Below, one piece after another: positions 15,401-22,685 of a stretch of DNA of 25,408 nt; positions within the stretch are counted from its first letter, which is position 1, and every line of letters starts with the position of its first letter. This DNA is from an uncultured Eubacteriales bacterium (GTDB taxonomy: Bacteria > Bacillota > Clostridia > Oscillospirales > CAG-382). The position numbers and the translations under genes are program-made. The notes beneath the pieces are model-generated. The model ran no database searches. It was not told the DNA's origin and saw only the letters and a program-made list of their open reading frames with translations. The stretch covers positions 1 to 25,408 of the forward strand of contig CAKSCN010000015.1 of assembly GCA_934444485.1 (NCBI GenBank). The letters run 5' to 3'.

Positions 15401-17389
15401 CCACCTGTAGTTGATGCCTGTTCCGCTTGTTGTGAGGTTTTCGCCGCCTGCGGACGCTACCTTTATCTGCGAGCCGCCGTTCTGTTTGCGCACACCTCTC
15501 GTGCTTCCGACCTGACCGTAGAATATCCAGTCCACAGTACCCTTTTCGGTGAGATCAAGGGAAGAGGGGAGCGTTTCGGAGAGAGCTGCACTTCCCGTGC
15601 CGGTTACGTCTGACGAAACGGCTATTGCGTCAACATTCACGTTTCCCGTCACCGTGACGGTGAGTCCTTCGTCGGACGAGCTGAAATACTTATAGGAAAG
15701 AGCCTTTGCGGAGCCGTCGAGTGCAATTGTCTTTTTTGCGGACTTTCCGCCTATCGACGCCGTGACAACCGCATTTCCGCTGTCTCCGCCGAGGTAGAGA
15801 GTTGCGGTCGATTCAGCCGCCGCAGAGGGAAGAGCTAACGTAAACGAAGCGTCGTCGCCCGTGAGCGCAACACCCTTTGATGTGCCGTTGTAGGAAACGG
15901 CGGTCGTGTACTCTGACTTTGTTCCGGTGTACGCAGTCTTGAATGTGCCGTCATTGCCTTTTGCAAATATCGCAAAGTCTTCGCCCTCGGTACCTGCAAA
16001 GGTGATATTCTCCGCAACGTCGGAAACGGATGCCGAAAGAGCCGCAACAGGTGCTGTCTCGGTGGGAGATATCTTGTAGATTGCGGTCTCGTGCGAGCCG
16101 AGTGTGAAGTCAACGCCCGAGTCGGGAGTCATGTCTTTGCCCTCGAAAAGCTCACGTATGTTGACCTTGCCCGTGTATCCGAGCTTTGAGAAGTCGTAGG
16201 AAAGCGTCTGCGGTACCTTCGTGCGGTTTACAAAGCAGATAGCCTTCGTGTCGCTGTCGGCACTTCCGAGAGGCTTTACCCATACTTCTATCTTGTTTCC
16301 GATGTCGCCGATGTAGGACGCCGAAAGGCACGCCGGGTCTTGGTTGATACCGATAAGATCCTTGTTCTTGAGAAGAGCGAGAGTCTCATCGGAGAGCGTG
16401 TCGAGCTTGCAGCCTATCATAAGCGGAGCGGAGAACATACACCAGAGTGCGAAATGCGTCTTATCCTCTTCGGCTGTAAGACCCTTGCCGACGACCATCA
16501 TGTCGGGGTCGTTTGTGTGACCGGGACTTGTGAGGTAGGAAAGACTCTTCATCTTGTCAACCTGCACCATTACCGAGTCGAAGCTGTTGCCGCTCATGTC
16601 GATGTCCACACCGATACGCCACGAGTCGTACTTTAATTGCCACGGTCCTGCATATGCCCAACGGCAGATGTTGTAAATCTTGTCCTTGCCGGTCTTTTCC
16701 TCGACCTCTTCGATGTAATTGCCTATCTTTGTGTACTGTGCTTCATCGTTGAGTCCTGCATGACCGCCGCCGCACCAGTCAACCTTTATGAAGTCGTAGC
16801 CCCAGCACTCGATGCCGGGATCGTCCGGGTTCGCCTTTGCGTAGGTGTCACGGTAAATGCCGTCGTCGAGGTACATATGTATGTCGTCCTCTTCGTGCTG
16901 ATAGAGACCTACTCCGATGCCCCACGGCTTGTTGACCTCGTCGTTGCCCGAGGAGCAGTTGTTGTCGCCGCCGTCGGAATAGATACCGGCGTAAAGTCCC
17001 CTTGCGTGAGCTTCGTCGGCGTACTTTTTCATTCCGTAGGGGAACTTTGTCTCGTTTATCTTAAGACGTCCCGTTTCGGAATCTCTGCCGTTCTGATAGG
17101 TGTCGTCGATGTTGAAGTAGATGTAGCCTGCGTCGGCAAGACCTGTTGACACAAGAGCGTCCATCTGAGTCATGAGAGACTCGTCGTTGATGTTGTGACC
17201 GAGTGCGTTCCACGACGCCCAGCCCATTACGGGCGTGAGCCTCTTTTCGTAGGTGAGTGTGCTTTGCATGGATACTGCCTCCGAATTTTTGTCGGTCTGC
17301 GTTGCGGCGGCATATGAGCCTTGTGACATTCCGACCGTCATTATGCCTGCAAGCACCGCCGACAGTATTCTTTTGAAATACGGTTTCAT
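9494..17389 (-). CDS. Giant secreted GH27 alpha-galactosidase with rhodanese, NPCBM, beta-helix, SGNH esterase and dockerin domains
   Basis: 2,631 residues, far longer than a normal GH27 enzyme (400-600). In order: signal peptide (1 to about 28, cut near SYA-A); GH27 catalytic domain and beta domain (about 47-443) with MGWASWN, nucleophile Asp204 in FIKVDW and acid/base Asp262 in WRIGVD; beta-sandwich linkers (about 450-1030); rhodanese-like domain (about 1041-1133) with Cys1098 in YCSSAKRSAQA; two NPCBM-like modules (about 1230-1373, 1385-1526); DUF1565-type beta-helix with INGGT repeats (about 1530-1828); InlB-like repeat (about 1900-1976); SGNH esterase (about 1982-2188; Ser2003 in GGSIT, Asn2079, Asp2166, His2169); another beta-sandwich and InlB-like repeat; CnaB-like domain; C-terminal dockerin (about 2567-2628; DICGDGVIDVDDF and DINEDGTVTIEDL). 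Start 17389: GGAGG 7 nt upstream. It should remove alpha-galactose and ester groups from plant polysaccharide while docked on a scaffold. Confidence 0.93.
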   Translation of the reverse strand: MKPYFKRILSAVLAGIMTVGMSQGSYAAATQTDKNSEAVSMQSTLTYEKRLTPVMGWASWNALGHNINDESLMTQMDALVSTGLADAGYIYFNIDDTYQNGRDSETGRLKINETKFPYGMKKYADEAHARGLYAGIYSDGGDNNCSSGNDEVNKPWGIGVGLYQHEEDDIHMYLDDGIYRDTYAKANPDDPGIECWGYDFIKVDWCGGGHAGLNDEAQYTKIGNYIEEVEEKTGKDKIYNICRWAYAGPWQLKYDSWRIGVDIDMSGNSFDSVMVQVDKMKSLSYLTSPGHTNDPDMMVVGKGLTAEEDKTHFALWCMFSAPLMIGCKLDTLSDETLALLKNKDLIGINQDPACLSASYIGDIGNKIEVWVKPLGSADSDTKAICFVNRTKVPQTLSYDFSKLGYTGKVNIRELFEGKDMTPDSGVDFTLGSHETAIYKISPTETAPVAALSASVSDVAENITFAGTEGEDFAIFAKGNDGTFKTAYTGTKSEYTTAVSYNGTSKGVALTGDDASFTLALPSAAAESTATLYLGGDSGNAVVTASIGGKSAKKTIALDGSAKALSYKYFSSSDEGLTVTVTGNVNVDAIAVSSDVTGTGSAALSETLPSSLDLTEKGTVDWIFYGQVGSTRGVRKQNGGSQIKVASAGGENLTTSGTGINYRWSDGDVQAATSSARGGTRTYESFTVTLPADSTERTVTLPIGVYSGDATVEFYVDDDKLFTETITGTSGTMTSRLFTASYSADGKAAATVKITLSNKITTSAFIVLESAWLTADGSGFSHSSVGTDIENFDPTVGTADYVKYGTNGTRLNGANLITDCLTLGSTEVTGTADGDFFSGYGSGIELTLPETGTLTAADICFEVKGAVAGINVYTDGEKSYTSVSDTKDGKEAVLTVWYDKNVKAGVSLSVKGMLADDGGITVKSVSVRRNAEYVTDYPTLSEADGKITATLAARSSADKAAKLNLEYIGSTGTVSSAASDIALTNELSKVSVTADIPEGFTSGKVKVYVSDAEGNILSKITTHSYPLSFSVSTADVENRIGGLTAQNLVGKGAVLLDVRSAEEYVAGHIDGAVNIEYTSIIDTIESLYPDRNTVFVAYCSSAKRSAQAVLSLTALGYKNAYNLGEMSAYDVTASVSLPDPSSKTWSAGERLYITSPEISRYDRVSVKYSLGKDSTVADAVIYSGADGIQVEDDGSGSFTVKAYLVLTESDDILAEDTKTYEFVVEAPDASEIAYFLSDLEVTKSGALSNYTQIDKSVNGKTIDIAGVTYEKGIGMNAGPEDGYPKVTVKIPSGVKYFVAVAGRERDNGAKSRTAQFFVEFDGVVAASSPVLGWDDSFVFRVGIPEGASEVSLYAIGYADSNHVAWGNAGFMLDPSQILPDVSKLNIVAYFSDLNPTPQGSYRKLDESLGGDGIKMNVANTEFEKGVAVNAGTTDTFSTYTADIPAGANKFIAVAGRDHHNGSSWYSKNNATFYVEIDGVIAAETPELTWDDYYVLNVNIPDGAKKLRLYALGKPDGNHCAFGLSVFVDTRSYVYVSDSGSDSNNGLSPEAPKKTLSAAAALCKEGDWIKVVGTYTSTNGEKLSLDGGTLRITGYDETSKFISYRAVLMGEVEFSDIILGRCDGAEVPLRINGQNLTIGAGVTFDGSYTQNGTAATKNYTIAQHDYTALSDIDSTININSGDIGLVYAGNNYGSSSGDVKINISGTPTIKRLALNHESNPKSVFTGKATVTINGGTINELLIGSGGKGGSDGTMLFVINGGTVNNLYTTTRNGGNYGGDYTHEAVMQSGVNIFEINGGTFPGKTINRGGLDPEATRVVIFNNGIGEGFTVRDDKAIVVKSSSEGKVTANVNELSVLTGFDVATEYPKIIANGVVYETYTTDSDGLKHFTVAAPEAGTVFNIGYGITDISFDLNGGTGTVPETIKTSAGDLVALPRTVDATNGDKIFTGWSETPDGDKTFPSFKVAGTSDVKLYAVWRDAYETSYYQNFYNALMSGNATVSYFGGSITFGDGLSKYGTDTRNALSWRGLTRDWFAESFGAKITEVNGAINGTGTRFAAYRATEDLKLGTTPPDLLFIEFAINDAYEHYEEDEIRENLKVVLKKVLDANPYANFMFILTTDQNKFANDFPTLTYHRKFAEDFGIPYIDVGKVISNQIKAENASWLTYFSDWVHPDVKGNEVYAKCITDYFTNEFCAKTLNPNAEKTVQSFDGIDETVDTDKHIVRVNSSTTGEDYKKLKDMTFNGWSIKGYAEGGSVPRYAFKFTGTNAFVWSYLCRFYAYIDVYVDGSTTPTTTFDTWRNDNFVQNYLFPVSETDLEYGEHTVVCVGRQRFTDYTGGYKANGYIADFCGFAIKGGRKGYAEFKLVDVPNTATFVNPYSAEEKTYYTGYGGDYKLETKSVNLDYKTYVYENGATIALPTEKPKKDGESFSHWSLTVGGAPITADDLIMGTEDKTFYAVFGESTGINAEGSFIKVSDNAVTTRTAASDGYDFTSAAKVTLYRVDGENAVETAVYTEPEGGSDSEISYSFGSLEEGDYYVTIEKNGYAKYTSSVVSVTAGGENSFGKALLVAGDIVGSYADICGDGVIDVDDFIRVIRAFDPGAAKRLKDVTDINEDGTVTIEDLAFIKTNYGYGKN

Positions 17390-17423
17390 TGACATTCCTC
17401 CGATTATTTTATTTCGATACTTC

Positions 17424-17452
17424 ATTTTAACAAAAATGTTTCTCTTCGTCCA
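17424..17452 (-). promoter_or_regulatory. Probable promoter of the GH27 gene
   Basis: On the minus strand, an extended -10 (TGT TAAAAT; hexamer 17429-17424) lies 17 nt after TGGACG (17452-17447), a -35 with four of six consensus bases. A weak -35 with an extended -10 fits an activator-dependent promoter, as expected for a gene controlled by the divergent AraC-type regulator. Confidence 0.55.
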
Positions 17453-17473
17453 TGGAATTTTGTGACTTTGTAA

Positions 17474-17482
17474 TGGTATAAT
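17474..17482 (+). promoter_or_regulatory. Extended -10 promoter of the divergent AraC-type gene
   Basis: TGG followed by a perfect TATAAT (17477-17482) forms an extended -10. No good -35 is seen at 16-18 nt. Transcription would start near 17489, leaving a leader of about 25 nt before the GTG at 17515. Confidence 0.55.
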
Positions 17483-17514
17483 ACTACTTGATATAAATTA
17501 CGGCGGTGAAAAAA

Positions 17515-18306
17515 GTGACTAAAAAGTATTCTTACAGGCATCGTGACAATAAGCAGTATTACTATATGGTGCAGAACAACGAGGTAATAAAGGAGCTGAG
17601 ACCGTATTTCGTCGGACGTGAGCAGTGTTCGCCGTCGCACCGCTTCGGACCGTCCGCGCGTATGTACACGATAATCCACTATGTGCTTTCCGGCAAGGGC
17701 TTCTTTGAAAAAGACGGAGTGCGCTACAACCTCGAATCGGGTGACGCCTTTGTCATATGCGAGGGCGATATTACTTACTACGAGGCGGACGCCGACGACC
17801 CGTGGCACTACTATTGGATAGCGTTCATGGGACCGTTGCAGGAAAAGTGGCGAATGCTCGAATGTCCGATAATCAAGGTCAAGGACTCGTCGATTTTCAC
17901 CGAACCTGCCGACCGCGCCGCAAACGACACGCTGACATGTGAATTTGTGCTGTCGAAGCTCTTCAGACTGTACGACGAGGTGTTCGGCAAAAACAGCGAA
18001 TCGGAGGATTATGTAAAACAGGCAAGACGGTATATTTCGCTTAACTATATGTGTAATCTTTCGGTCGATAAAATAGCGGACATGGTCGGATTCAACCGAA
18101 GCTACCTCTCGAGACGCTTCAAGGAGGCAACGGGAATCTCGGTCATGCAGTACATTGTCTCGGTGCGCATGGAAAAGGCAAAAGAGCTTTTGGAAAAGGG
18201 AAATTCCGTAAAGCAAACCGCAAAGCTTGTCGGCTACGGCGATCAGTTCGCATTTTCAAAAATGTACAAGAAGTTTTACGGAATATCTCCGGCGGATACA
18301 AAATAA
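17515..18306 (+). CDS. AraC/XylS-family transcriptional regulator, probably of the GH27 gene
   Basis: A 263-residue regulator. The N-terminal AraC-ligand-binding/cupin domain (about 35-110) shows IIHYVLSGKGFFEKDGVRYN and DDPWHYYWIAFMG, features common in regulators of sugar utilisation. The C-terminal AraC domain (about 160-260) shows LSVDKIADMVGFNRSYLSRR and DQFAFSKMYKKFYGISP. The GTG at 17515 is preferred because GGCGGTGA lies 5 nt upstream; an in-frame GTG at 17506 would add three residues but lies inside that ribosome binding site. It is divergent from the alpha-galactosidase gene with only 125 nt between them, the usual layout of a local activator and its target; galactoside is the likely signal (inference). 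Confidence 0.9.
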   Translation: MTKKYSYRHRDNKQYYYMVQNNEVIKELRPYFVGREQCSPSHRFGPSARMYTIIHYVLSGKGFFEKDGVRYNLESGDAFVICEGDITYYEADADDPWHYYWIAFMGPLQEKWRMLECPIIKVKDSSIFTEPADRAANDTLTCEFVLSKLFRLYDEVFGKNSESEDYVKQARRYISLNYMCNLSVDKIADMVGFNRSYLSRRFKEATGISVMQYIVSVRMEKAKELLEKGNSVKQTAKLVGYGDQFAFSKMYKKFYGISPADTK

Positions 18307-18325
18307 ATATGCAATGATTGCAAAG

Positions 18326-18364
18326 CGCAGTGAAAGCCGAAAGGCACGCTGCGTTAATTTTTTT
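18326..18364 (+). terminator. Rho-independent terminator after the AraC-type gene
   Basis: CGCAGTG (18326-18332) pairs with CGCTGCG (18347-18353), with an inner GCC-GAAA-GGC stem, followed by TTAATTTTTTT. It separates the regulator from the sporulation operon. Confidence 0.85.
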
Positions 18365-18380
18365 GTGCGCCGTGTTTCCG

Positions 18381-18409
18381 TAATATTCGCACAATGCACG
18401 TCATATAAT
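18381..18409 (+). promoter_or_regulatory. Sigma-E-type (mother cell) sporulation promoter
   Basis: TAATATT (18381-18387) fits the sigma-E -35 consensus KMATATT at every position. After exactly 14 nt comes CATATAAT (18402-18409), one base from the sigma-E -10 CATACAAT. The spacing is too short for sigma-A. In Bacillus subtilis spoIIIA and spoIID both depend on sigma-E, which agrees with the genes downstream. The consensus is quoted from memory. Confidence 0.72.
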
Positions 18410-18447
18410 TATGCCGTAACGAAAACTTATGAGAGGACGGTATAAAT

Positions 18448-20628
18448 ATGGCGCAGGGTTATCTTACCGTAACTGCCGGGATATCGAGAGAAGCGGCGCC
18501 CGTGAGCGGTGTTCGTGTATACATAAAGGAAAGCACGCTTCCGGAACAGGGCAGTGAGGCAAACAGACTCATGCAGTACACCCCGGAGGAGCTTGAAAAG
18601 GACGAGGTGTCGCCGCAGAATTTCGAGGTTGAGGCAGTGACCGACGTTGACGGCAAAACTGCGGCAATTCCGCTTGAAGCACCGGTGGCGGCAAAGAGCT
18701 TTATGGAGAATTCCACAGATATACCTTACGGAGTTTACGACGTTTACGTCGAAGGAGAGGGATATGTTCCCGTGCGGTACAAGGGCGTACAGATTTACGC
18801 CGGAACCGAAAGCACACTCCCCGTGAACCTTACTCCCGAAATCGGTGCGAATCAGTTTATTTACGTATACGTAATACCGGAGAACGCTCTTTTTCTCGCA
18901 CCGAAAAGAACGCCGGATTCCCCCGACGAGGTCGTAAGTCCCGATATATCGACGGCGGTTTACATCCCCGAGACGATAGCGGTTCACTTGGGACGCCCGG
19001 ACGAAACGGCGGAGAATGTGTACGTCTCCTTTCCGGATTACATAAAAAACGTTGCGTCAAGCGAGATTTATCCCACCTGGCCCGACGAAGCGATAAGAGC
19101 GAATGTCCATGCGCAGGTGTCGCTTGCTCTCAACCGCGTGTACACGGAGTGGTATCCGAGCCAAGGATACGACTTCCAGATAACCAATTCCACCGCTTTC
19201 GATCAGGCATTTGTCAAGGGACGAAACATTTTCACGAACGTCTCGAATATCGTTGACGAGATATTCAACACCTATATCCGCCGCGACGGTTTCGTCGAGC
19301 CGCTGTTTGCAAGCTACTGCGACGGAGTTACAACCTCATGCTCCGGAATGTCGCAGTGGGGAAGCCTCTATCTTGCGGAGCAGGGATATTCGGCTCTGCG
19401 CATTCTCAAAAATTACTACGGAAACGATATCGAGCTTGTCACGACCGATAACATAGTAAGCGACGAGGAGAGTTACCCCGGTGAGCCGCTTGAACTCGGA
19501 GACGTAAGCGCTGATGTTGCGGTGATACAGAAGCAGTTGAACAGAATACGCCGCAATTATCCCTCTATTCCCGTTATCGTGCGCGAAAACGGGCGCTTCG
19601 GAAGCGATACCGACGCCGCTGTGAGAGGATTTCAGCGTATTTTCGGAATGCCGGTCACGGGAATAGTTGACAGAGCCGTGTGGTACAGAATTTCGTACAT
19701 TTACGCCGCCGTTAAAAAGCTTGCCGAGCTTACGAGTGAGGGAGAATCCGACAACTTTCCGCAGGAGCCGCCGACGGTCATTCTGCGCCGGGGAGACAGG
19801 GGAGACGACGTCACGCTTCTCCAGTATATCTTAAGCTATATCGGACTTTTCTACGACAATATATCCCCTATACGTTACGTTGACGGCATATTCGGCTCTG
19901 CGACCGACGATGCGGTGAAACAGTTTCAGAGAGAGTTCGACCTCACGGCGGACGGCGTCGTCGGAAGCGCAACATGGTCAAAGCTTTACGAGGTTTTCGA
20001 CGGCATATTTGAAACCGTACTCATTCAGACGCCCGAACAGAGCTATCCCGGAACGCTGCTTTCGTTCGGAGACAGCAGTGAAGCGGTGCGGCTCATACAA
20101 CAGTACCTCAACGTGATAAGCGAAGCGTATCCCGATATCCCGGCAATTCCCGAAACGGGAGAGTTCGATTCCGATACCGTGAGCGCAGTTCGTGCGTTTC
20201 AGACACGGTTCGGTCTTACCTCCGACGGCATAATCGGCCCCATGACATGGACGAGGATTATCGAGGTCTACAATTTCGTCACACGAAGAGACGGAGTCGG
20301 CGCACAAAGTGCCGGTGCAAGCGTTAATGGCGGCACAAACAACGCAAAAGGCGAAAGCGTGAGCGTAAGTACTTCGGAAGCAGTGCCGGAGATTGCTTTT
20401 CCGGGCGTGGATTTGCGCAGAGGTCAGAGAGGCTACCACATTCTCGAGCTTCAGCGTGCGCTCAATACGCTGTTCGGAACTAAGGCTGTTGGTGAGAGCG
20501 GAACCTTCGACAACTCAACCGAGAGTGCTGTAAGGGAGTATCAAAGACGTTCGGGCAGAACACCCGACGGAATTGTAAACGAGGAGCTTTGGAATGAGAT
20601 ATTTTCAGACAATGAACTGCTTTTATAA
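18448..20628 (+). CDS. SpoIID-like protein with four peptidoglycan-binding modules
   Basis: 726 residues. The N-terminal part (about 1-130) looks like one or two carboxypeptidase-regulatory-like beta folds. Residues about 185-330 resemble SpoIID, the engulfment lytic transglycosylase: NVASSEIYPTWPDEAIRA contains Glu206, at the place of the SpoIID catalytic Glu, and SGMSQWGSLYLAEQGYSALR matches the SpoIID GMSQYGA motif. Four PG_binding_1 modules follow (about 347-415, 444-515, 536-610, 653-720), each with the DGxxGxxTW-like ending. No signal peptide or membrane segment is seen, so export is unexplained. It is the first gene of a sigma-E-type operon, and its 3' end overlaps spoIIIAA by 35 nt. 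Probable role: cutting or binding peptidoglycan between mother cell and forespore (inference). AGAGGA lies 10 nt before the ATG. Confidence 0.85.
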   Translation: MAQGYLTVTAGISREAAPVSGVRVYIKESTLPEQGSEANRLMQYTPEELEKDEVSPQNFEVEAVTDVDGKTAAIPLEAPVAAKSFMENSTDIPYGVYDVYVEGEGYVPVRYKGVQIYAGTESTLPVNLTPEIGANQFIYVYVIPENALFLAPKRTPDSPDEVVSPDISTAVYIPETIAVHLGRPDETAENVYVSFPDYIKNVASSEIYPTWPDEAIRANVHAQVSLALNRVYTEWYPSQGYDFQITNSTAFDQAFVKGRNIFTNVSNIVDEIFNTYIRRDGFVEPLFASYCDGVTTSCSGMSQWGSLYLAEQGYSALRILKNYYGNDIELVTTDNIVSDEESYPGEPLELGDVSADVAVIQKQLNRIRRNYPSIPVIVRENGRFGSDTDAAVRGFQRIFGMPVTGIVDRAVWYRISYIYAAVKKLAELTSEGESDNFPQEPPTVILRRGDRGDDVTLLQYILSYIGLFYDNISPIRYVDGIFGSATDDAVKQFQREFDLTADGVVGSATWSKLYEVFDGIFETVLIQTPEQSYPGTLLSFGDSSEAVRLIQQYLNVISEAYPDIPAIPETGEFDSDTVSAVRAFQTRFGLTSDGIIGPMTWTRIIEVYNFVTRRDGVGAQSAGASVNGGTNNAKGESVSVSTSEAVPEIAFPGVDLRRGQRGYHILELQRALNTLFGTKAVGESGTFDNSTESAVREYQRRSGRTPDGIVNEELWNEIFSDNELLL

Positions 20629-21556
20629 TGCCGAACGTGATAAAGTCCTGAAAGCGCTCATAGAGCTTTTTACCCCGGAGCTGCGCAACTATTTCAGGGA
20701 AAACGGGGCGATGTGCGCCGACCTCAGCGAAATAAGACTCCGCACGGGACTTCCGTGTTCAGTCACGGTGAGAGGAAAAAACGAGGTCATAAAAGTGCCT
20801 CACAACACGCCGCTTCTCCTCTCGAAGGACGAGCTTGAAACCGTGTTCTCTCGGCTTTGCTCGGGGTCGGTCTACTCTCAGGCGGAGTCGCTTAAGTACG
20901 GTTTTGCCGTCCGTGACGGCGTGAGAATAGGCGTTGGAGGCGTCGTGAGCGTCAGAGACGGCAGGGTGTGCGGCTTTTCATCGGTCGAATCGCTCAATAT
21001 AAGAATACCTGTCTACAACGAAAAAGCGGCAGACCCCGTGCTCGGCTATATCGGCAGAGAGGGATTTGCAAAATGCGGCGGCATACTCGCTGTGTCTCCC
21101 CCAAACGCCGGCAAAACCACATTTCTCCGTGCGCTTGCGAGAGGTCTTTCAAAGGGCATAGAATACCTCGGAGGAGTCAGACGCTTCAGAGTGTGCCTTG
21201 CCGACGAGAGAGGAGAGCTTTACAACAAGGAGTTTTTCGGAGGCTGTGTAGTTGACAGACTTGCCATGTGTCCGAAAGCCTTCGCCGTCGAGAGCGCCAC
21301 CGCACTTTTGTCACCCGAGATAATCGTGTGCGACGAAATACGAAACGAATACGAAGCCGACGCACTTCTCAAGGCTTGGAGCGCAGGCGTTGTGCTTGCG
21401 GCGTCGTGCCACGGAGAGGGGGCGGCGGACGTCATGAAGAGACCGCACCTGAAGCGGCTCATCGAAGGCGGAGTTTTCGGAACGGTCTACTCACTGCACC
21501 AAACCGACGGCGTCTATGCCGGTGAGATAAAAGAAGTGTCGGAATGGTTGAAATGA
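20594..21556 (+). CDS. spoIIIAA: Stage III sporulation protein AA, secretion-type ATPase
   Basis: 320 residues, close to the usual 305-310. It is a VirB11/type II secretion-like ATPase that energises the SpoIIIA-SpoIIQ channel between mother cell and forespore. Walker A reads SPPNAGKTT (168-176; Lys174) and Walker B IIVCDEI (243-249; Asp247). The usual GPPN is SPPN here. LSEIRLRTGLP near 44-54 is typical of the family. The start at 20594 has GAGGAG 7 nt upstream within the previous gene; a later ATG at 20612 has no such site. Its stop overlaps the spoIIIAB start (ATGA). Confidence 0.95.
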   Translation: MRYFQTMNCFYNAERDKVLKALIELFTPELRNYFRENGAMCADLSEIRLRTGLPCSVTVRGKNEVIKVPHNTPLLLSKDELETVFSRLCSGSVYSQAESLKYGFAVRDGVRIGVGGVVSVRDGRVCGFSSVESLNIRIPVYNEKAADPVLGYIGREGFAKCGGILAVSPPNAGKTTFLRALARGLSKGIEYLGGVRRFRVCLADERGELYNKEFFGGCVVDRLAMCPKAFAVESATALLSPEIIVCDEIRNEYEADALLKAWSAGVVLAASCHGEGAADVMKRPHLKRLIEGGVFGTVYSLHQTDGVYAGEIKEVSEWLK

Positions 21557-22044
21557 AGCTTGCAGGAGCTGCTCTTGTGGGTCTTTCCGCAGTGATTTTC
21601 GGAGTGTCGGAGTCAAAGAGAATATCCGACTGCGGAAGACTTCGCAAAAGCCTTATACTGCTTCTGAAGGAGATAAAACGGGGCGTGGCGCAGGGCGAAC
21701 CTCTCGGAAGCGTGTTTGCGTCTTTCGACGACGGAATGCTTCGGCGGACGGGCTTTCTCGAAATTCTGCGCACACCAGCCGATACACCGCTTTACGATGC
21801 ACTGAAGAGCTGCAAAGAAACAGAGCTTCTCACCTCCGAGGAGAAAACGGCTCTCCTTTCGTATTCGCACCGACTCGGAAAATGCGCCGACAGAACTGAA
21901 GAGGAAGAACGTGCTTCGGACATGATACGGCTTCTCGAGGAGAAGAGAACGTCGCTTGAAGCGCCCATGAAGCAGAGAGCGGAGCTTGTTCTGAGACTCG
22001 GAGTTCTTGCTGCAGCGGCGGTGATAATCGTGTTCGGACTGTAG
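21553..22044 (+). CDS. spoIIIAB: Stage III sporulation protein AB
   Basis: 163 residues (Bacillus protein about 170). A hydrophobic N-terminal helix (MKLAGAALVGLSAVIFGV), a soluble helical middle and a C-terminal membrane helix (VLRLGVLAAAAVIIVFGL) fit SpoIIIAB, a type II secretion GspF-like part of the feeding-tube complex. The ATG at 21553 overlaps the spoIIIAA stop as ATGA and gives an N-terminus like the Bacillus protein (MLKLLGA); an in-frame ATG at 21544 would add three residues. Confidence 0.92.
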   Translation: MKLAGAALVGLSAVIFGVSESKRISDCGRLRKSLILLLKEIKRGVAQGEPLGSVFASFDDGMLRRTGFLEILRTPADTPLYDALKSCKETELLTSEEKTALLSYSHRLGKCADRTEEEERASDMIRLLEEKRTSLEAPMKQRAELVLRLGVLAAAAVIIVFGL

Positions 22045-22087
22045 AAATTATCTGTAAAACAATTTTCAGATCGGAGACGTAAATGCC

Positions 22088-22282
22088 ATGGATGTAAACA
22101 TTCTTCTGAAAATCGGCGGCGTCGGGATACTTGTCGCCGTGATAAACCAAGTGCTTTCAAAGGCGGGGCGGGATGACCAGACAATGTACGTCTCGCTTGC
22201 CGGAGTGATAATCGTGCTTCTCATGCTGATAGGGGAGATAGACAGACTCTTTTCAACCGTGAGAAGCGTTTTCGGATTTTAA
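22088..22282 (+). CDS. spoIIIAC: Stage III sporulation protein AC
   Basis: 64 residues with two membrane helices (about 6-24 and 34-48), the size and pattern of SpoIIIAC. The stretch GILVAVINQVLSKAGRDDQ is characteristic. It probably forms part of the membrane base of the SpoIIIA channel. It follows spoIIIAB after 43 nt; GGAG lies 11 nt before the ATG. Confidence 0.94.
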   Translation: MDVNILLKIGGVGILVAVINQVLSKAGRDDQTMYVSLAGVIIVLLMLIGEIDRLFSTVRSVFGF

Positions 22283-22301
22283 CAAACAGGAAAAGGTCAG
22301 T

Positions 22302-22685
22302 ATGGAATTTACAAAACTTATCGGACTTGCCGCAGCGTCCGCACTCATATGCATGACGGTGAGAAAGCTGTCGCACGACGGCGCAAATTATATCGCTCTC
22401 GGGTTCTTTGTTTTTGTCGCCGGTTTTGCGGTTTCGACGGCGGCACCGTACATAGAATTTATACGTGAGCTTGCCGAAAAGAGCGGCGTGACCGACTGCG
22501 CCTCGGTGATACTCCGTGCGCTTTCGGTCGGTGTGCTTACGGCGTTTGCCGCAGATTTGTGCCGCTCGGCAGGTGAAAGCGACATCGCACGCTCTGCCGA
22601 AACCGTAGGCAAATGCGCACTCATACTCCTTGCGCTTCCGCTTATCAAAAGCATTGTGTCAACCGCCGAGGGAATGCTGTCATGA
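22302..22685 (+). CDS. spoIIIAD: Stage III sporulation protein AD
   Basis: 127 residues with three or four membrane helices, matching SpoIIIAD in size and in the end LILLALPLIKSIVSTAEGML. It is thought to work with SpoIIIAC and SpoIIIAE in the membrane platform of the channel. It starts 19 nt after spoIIIAC and its TGA overlaps the spoIIIAE ATG (ATGA). Confidence 0.94.
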   Translation: MEFTKLIGLAAASALICMTVRKLSHDGANYIALGFFVFVAGFAVSTAAPYIEFIRELAEKSGVTDCASVILRALSVGVLTAFAADLCRSAGESDIARSAETVGKCALILLALPLIKSIVSTAEGMLS

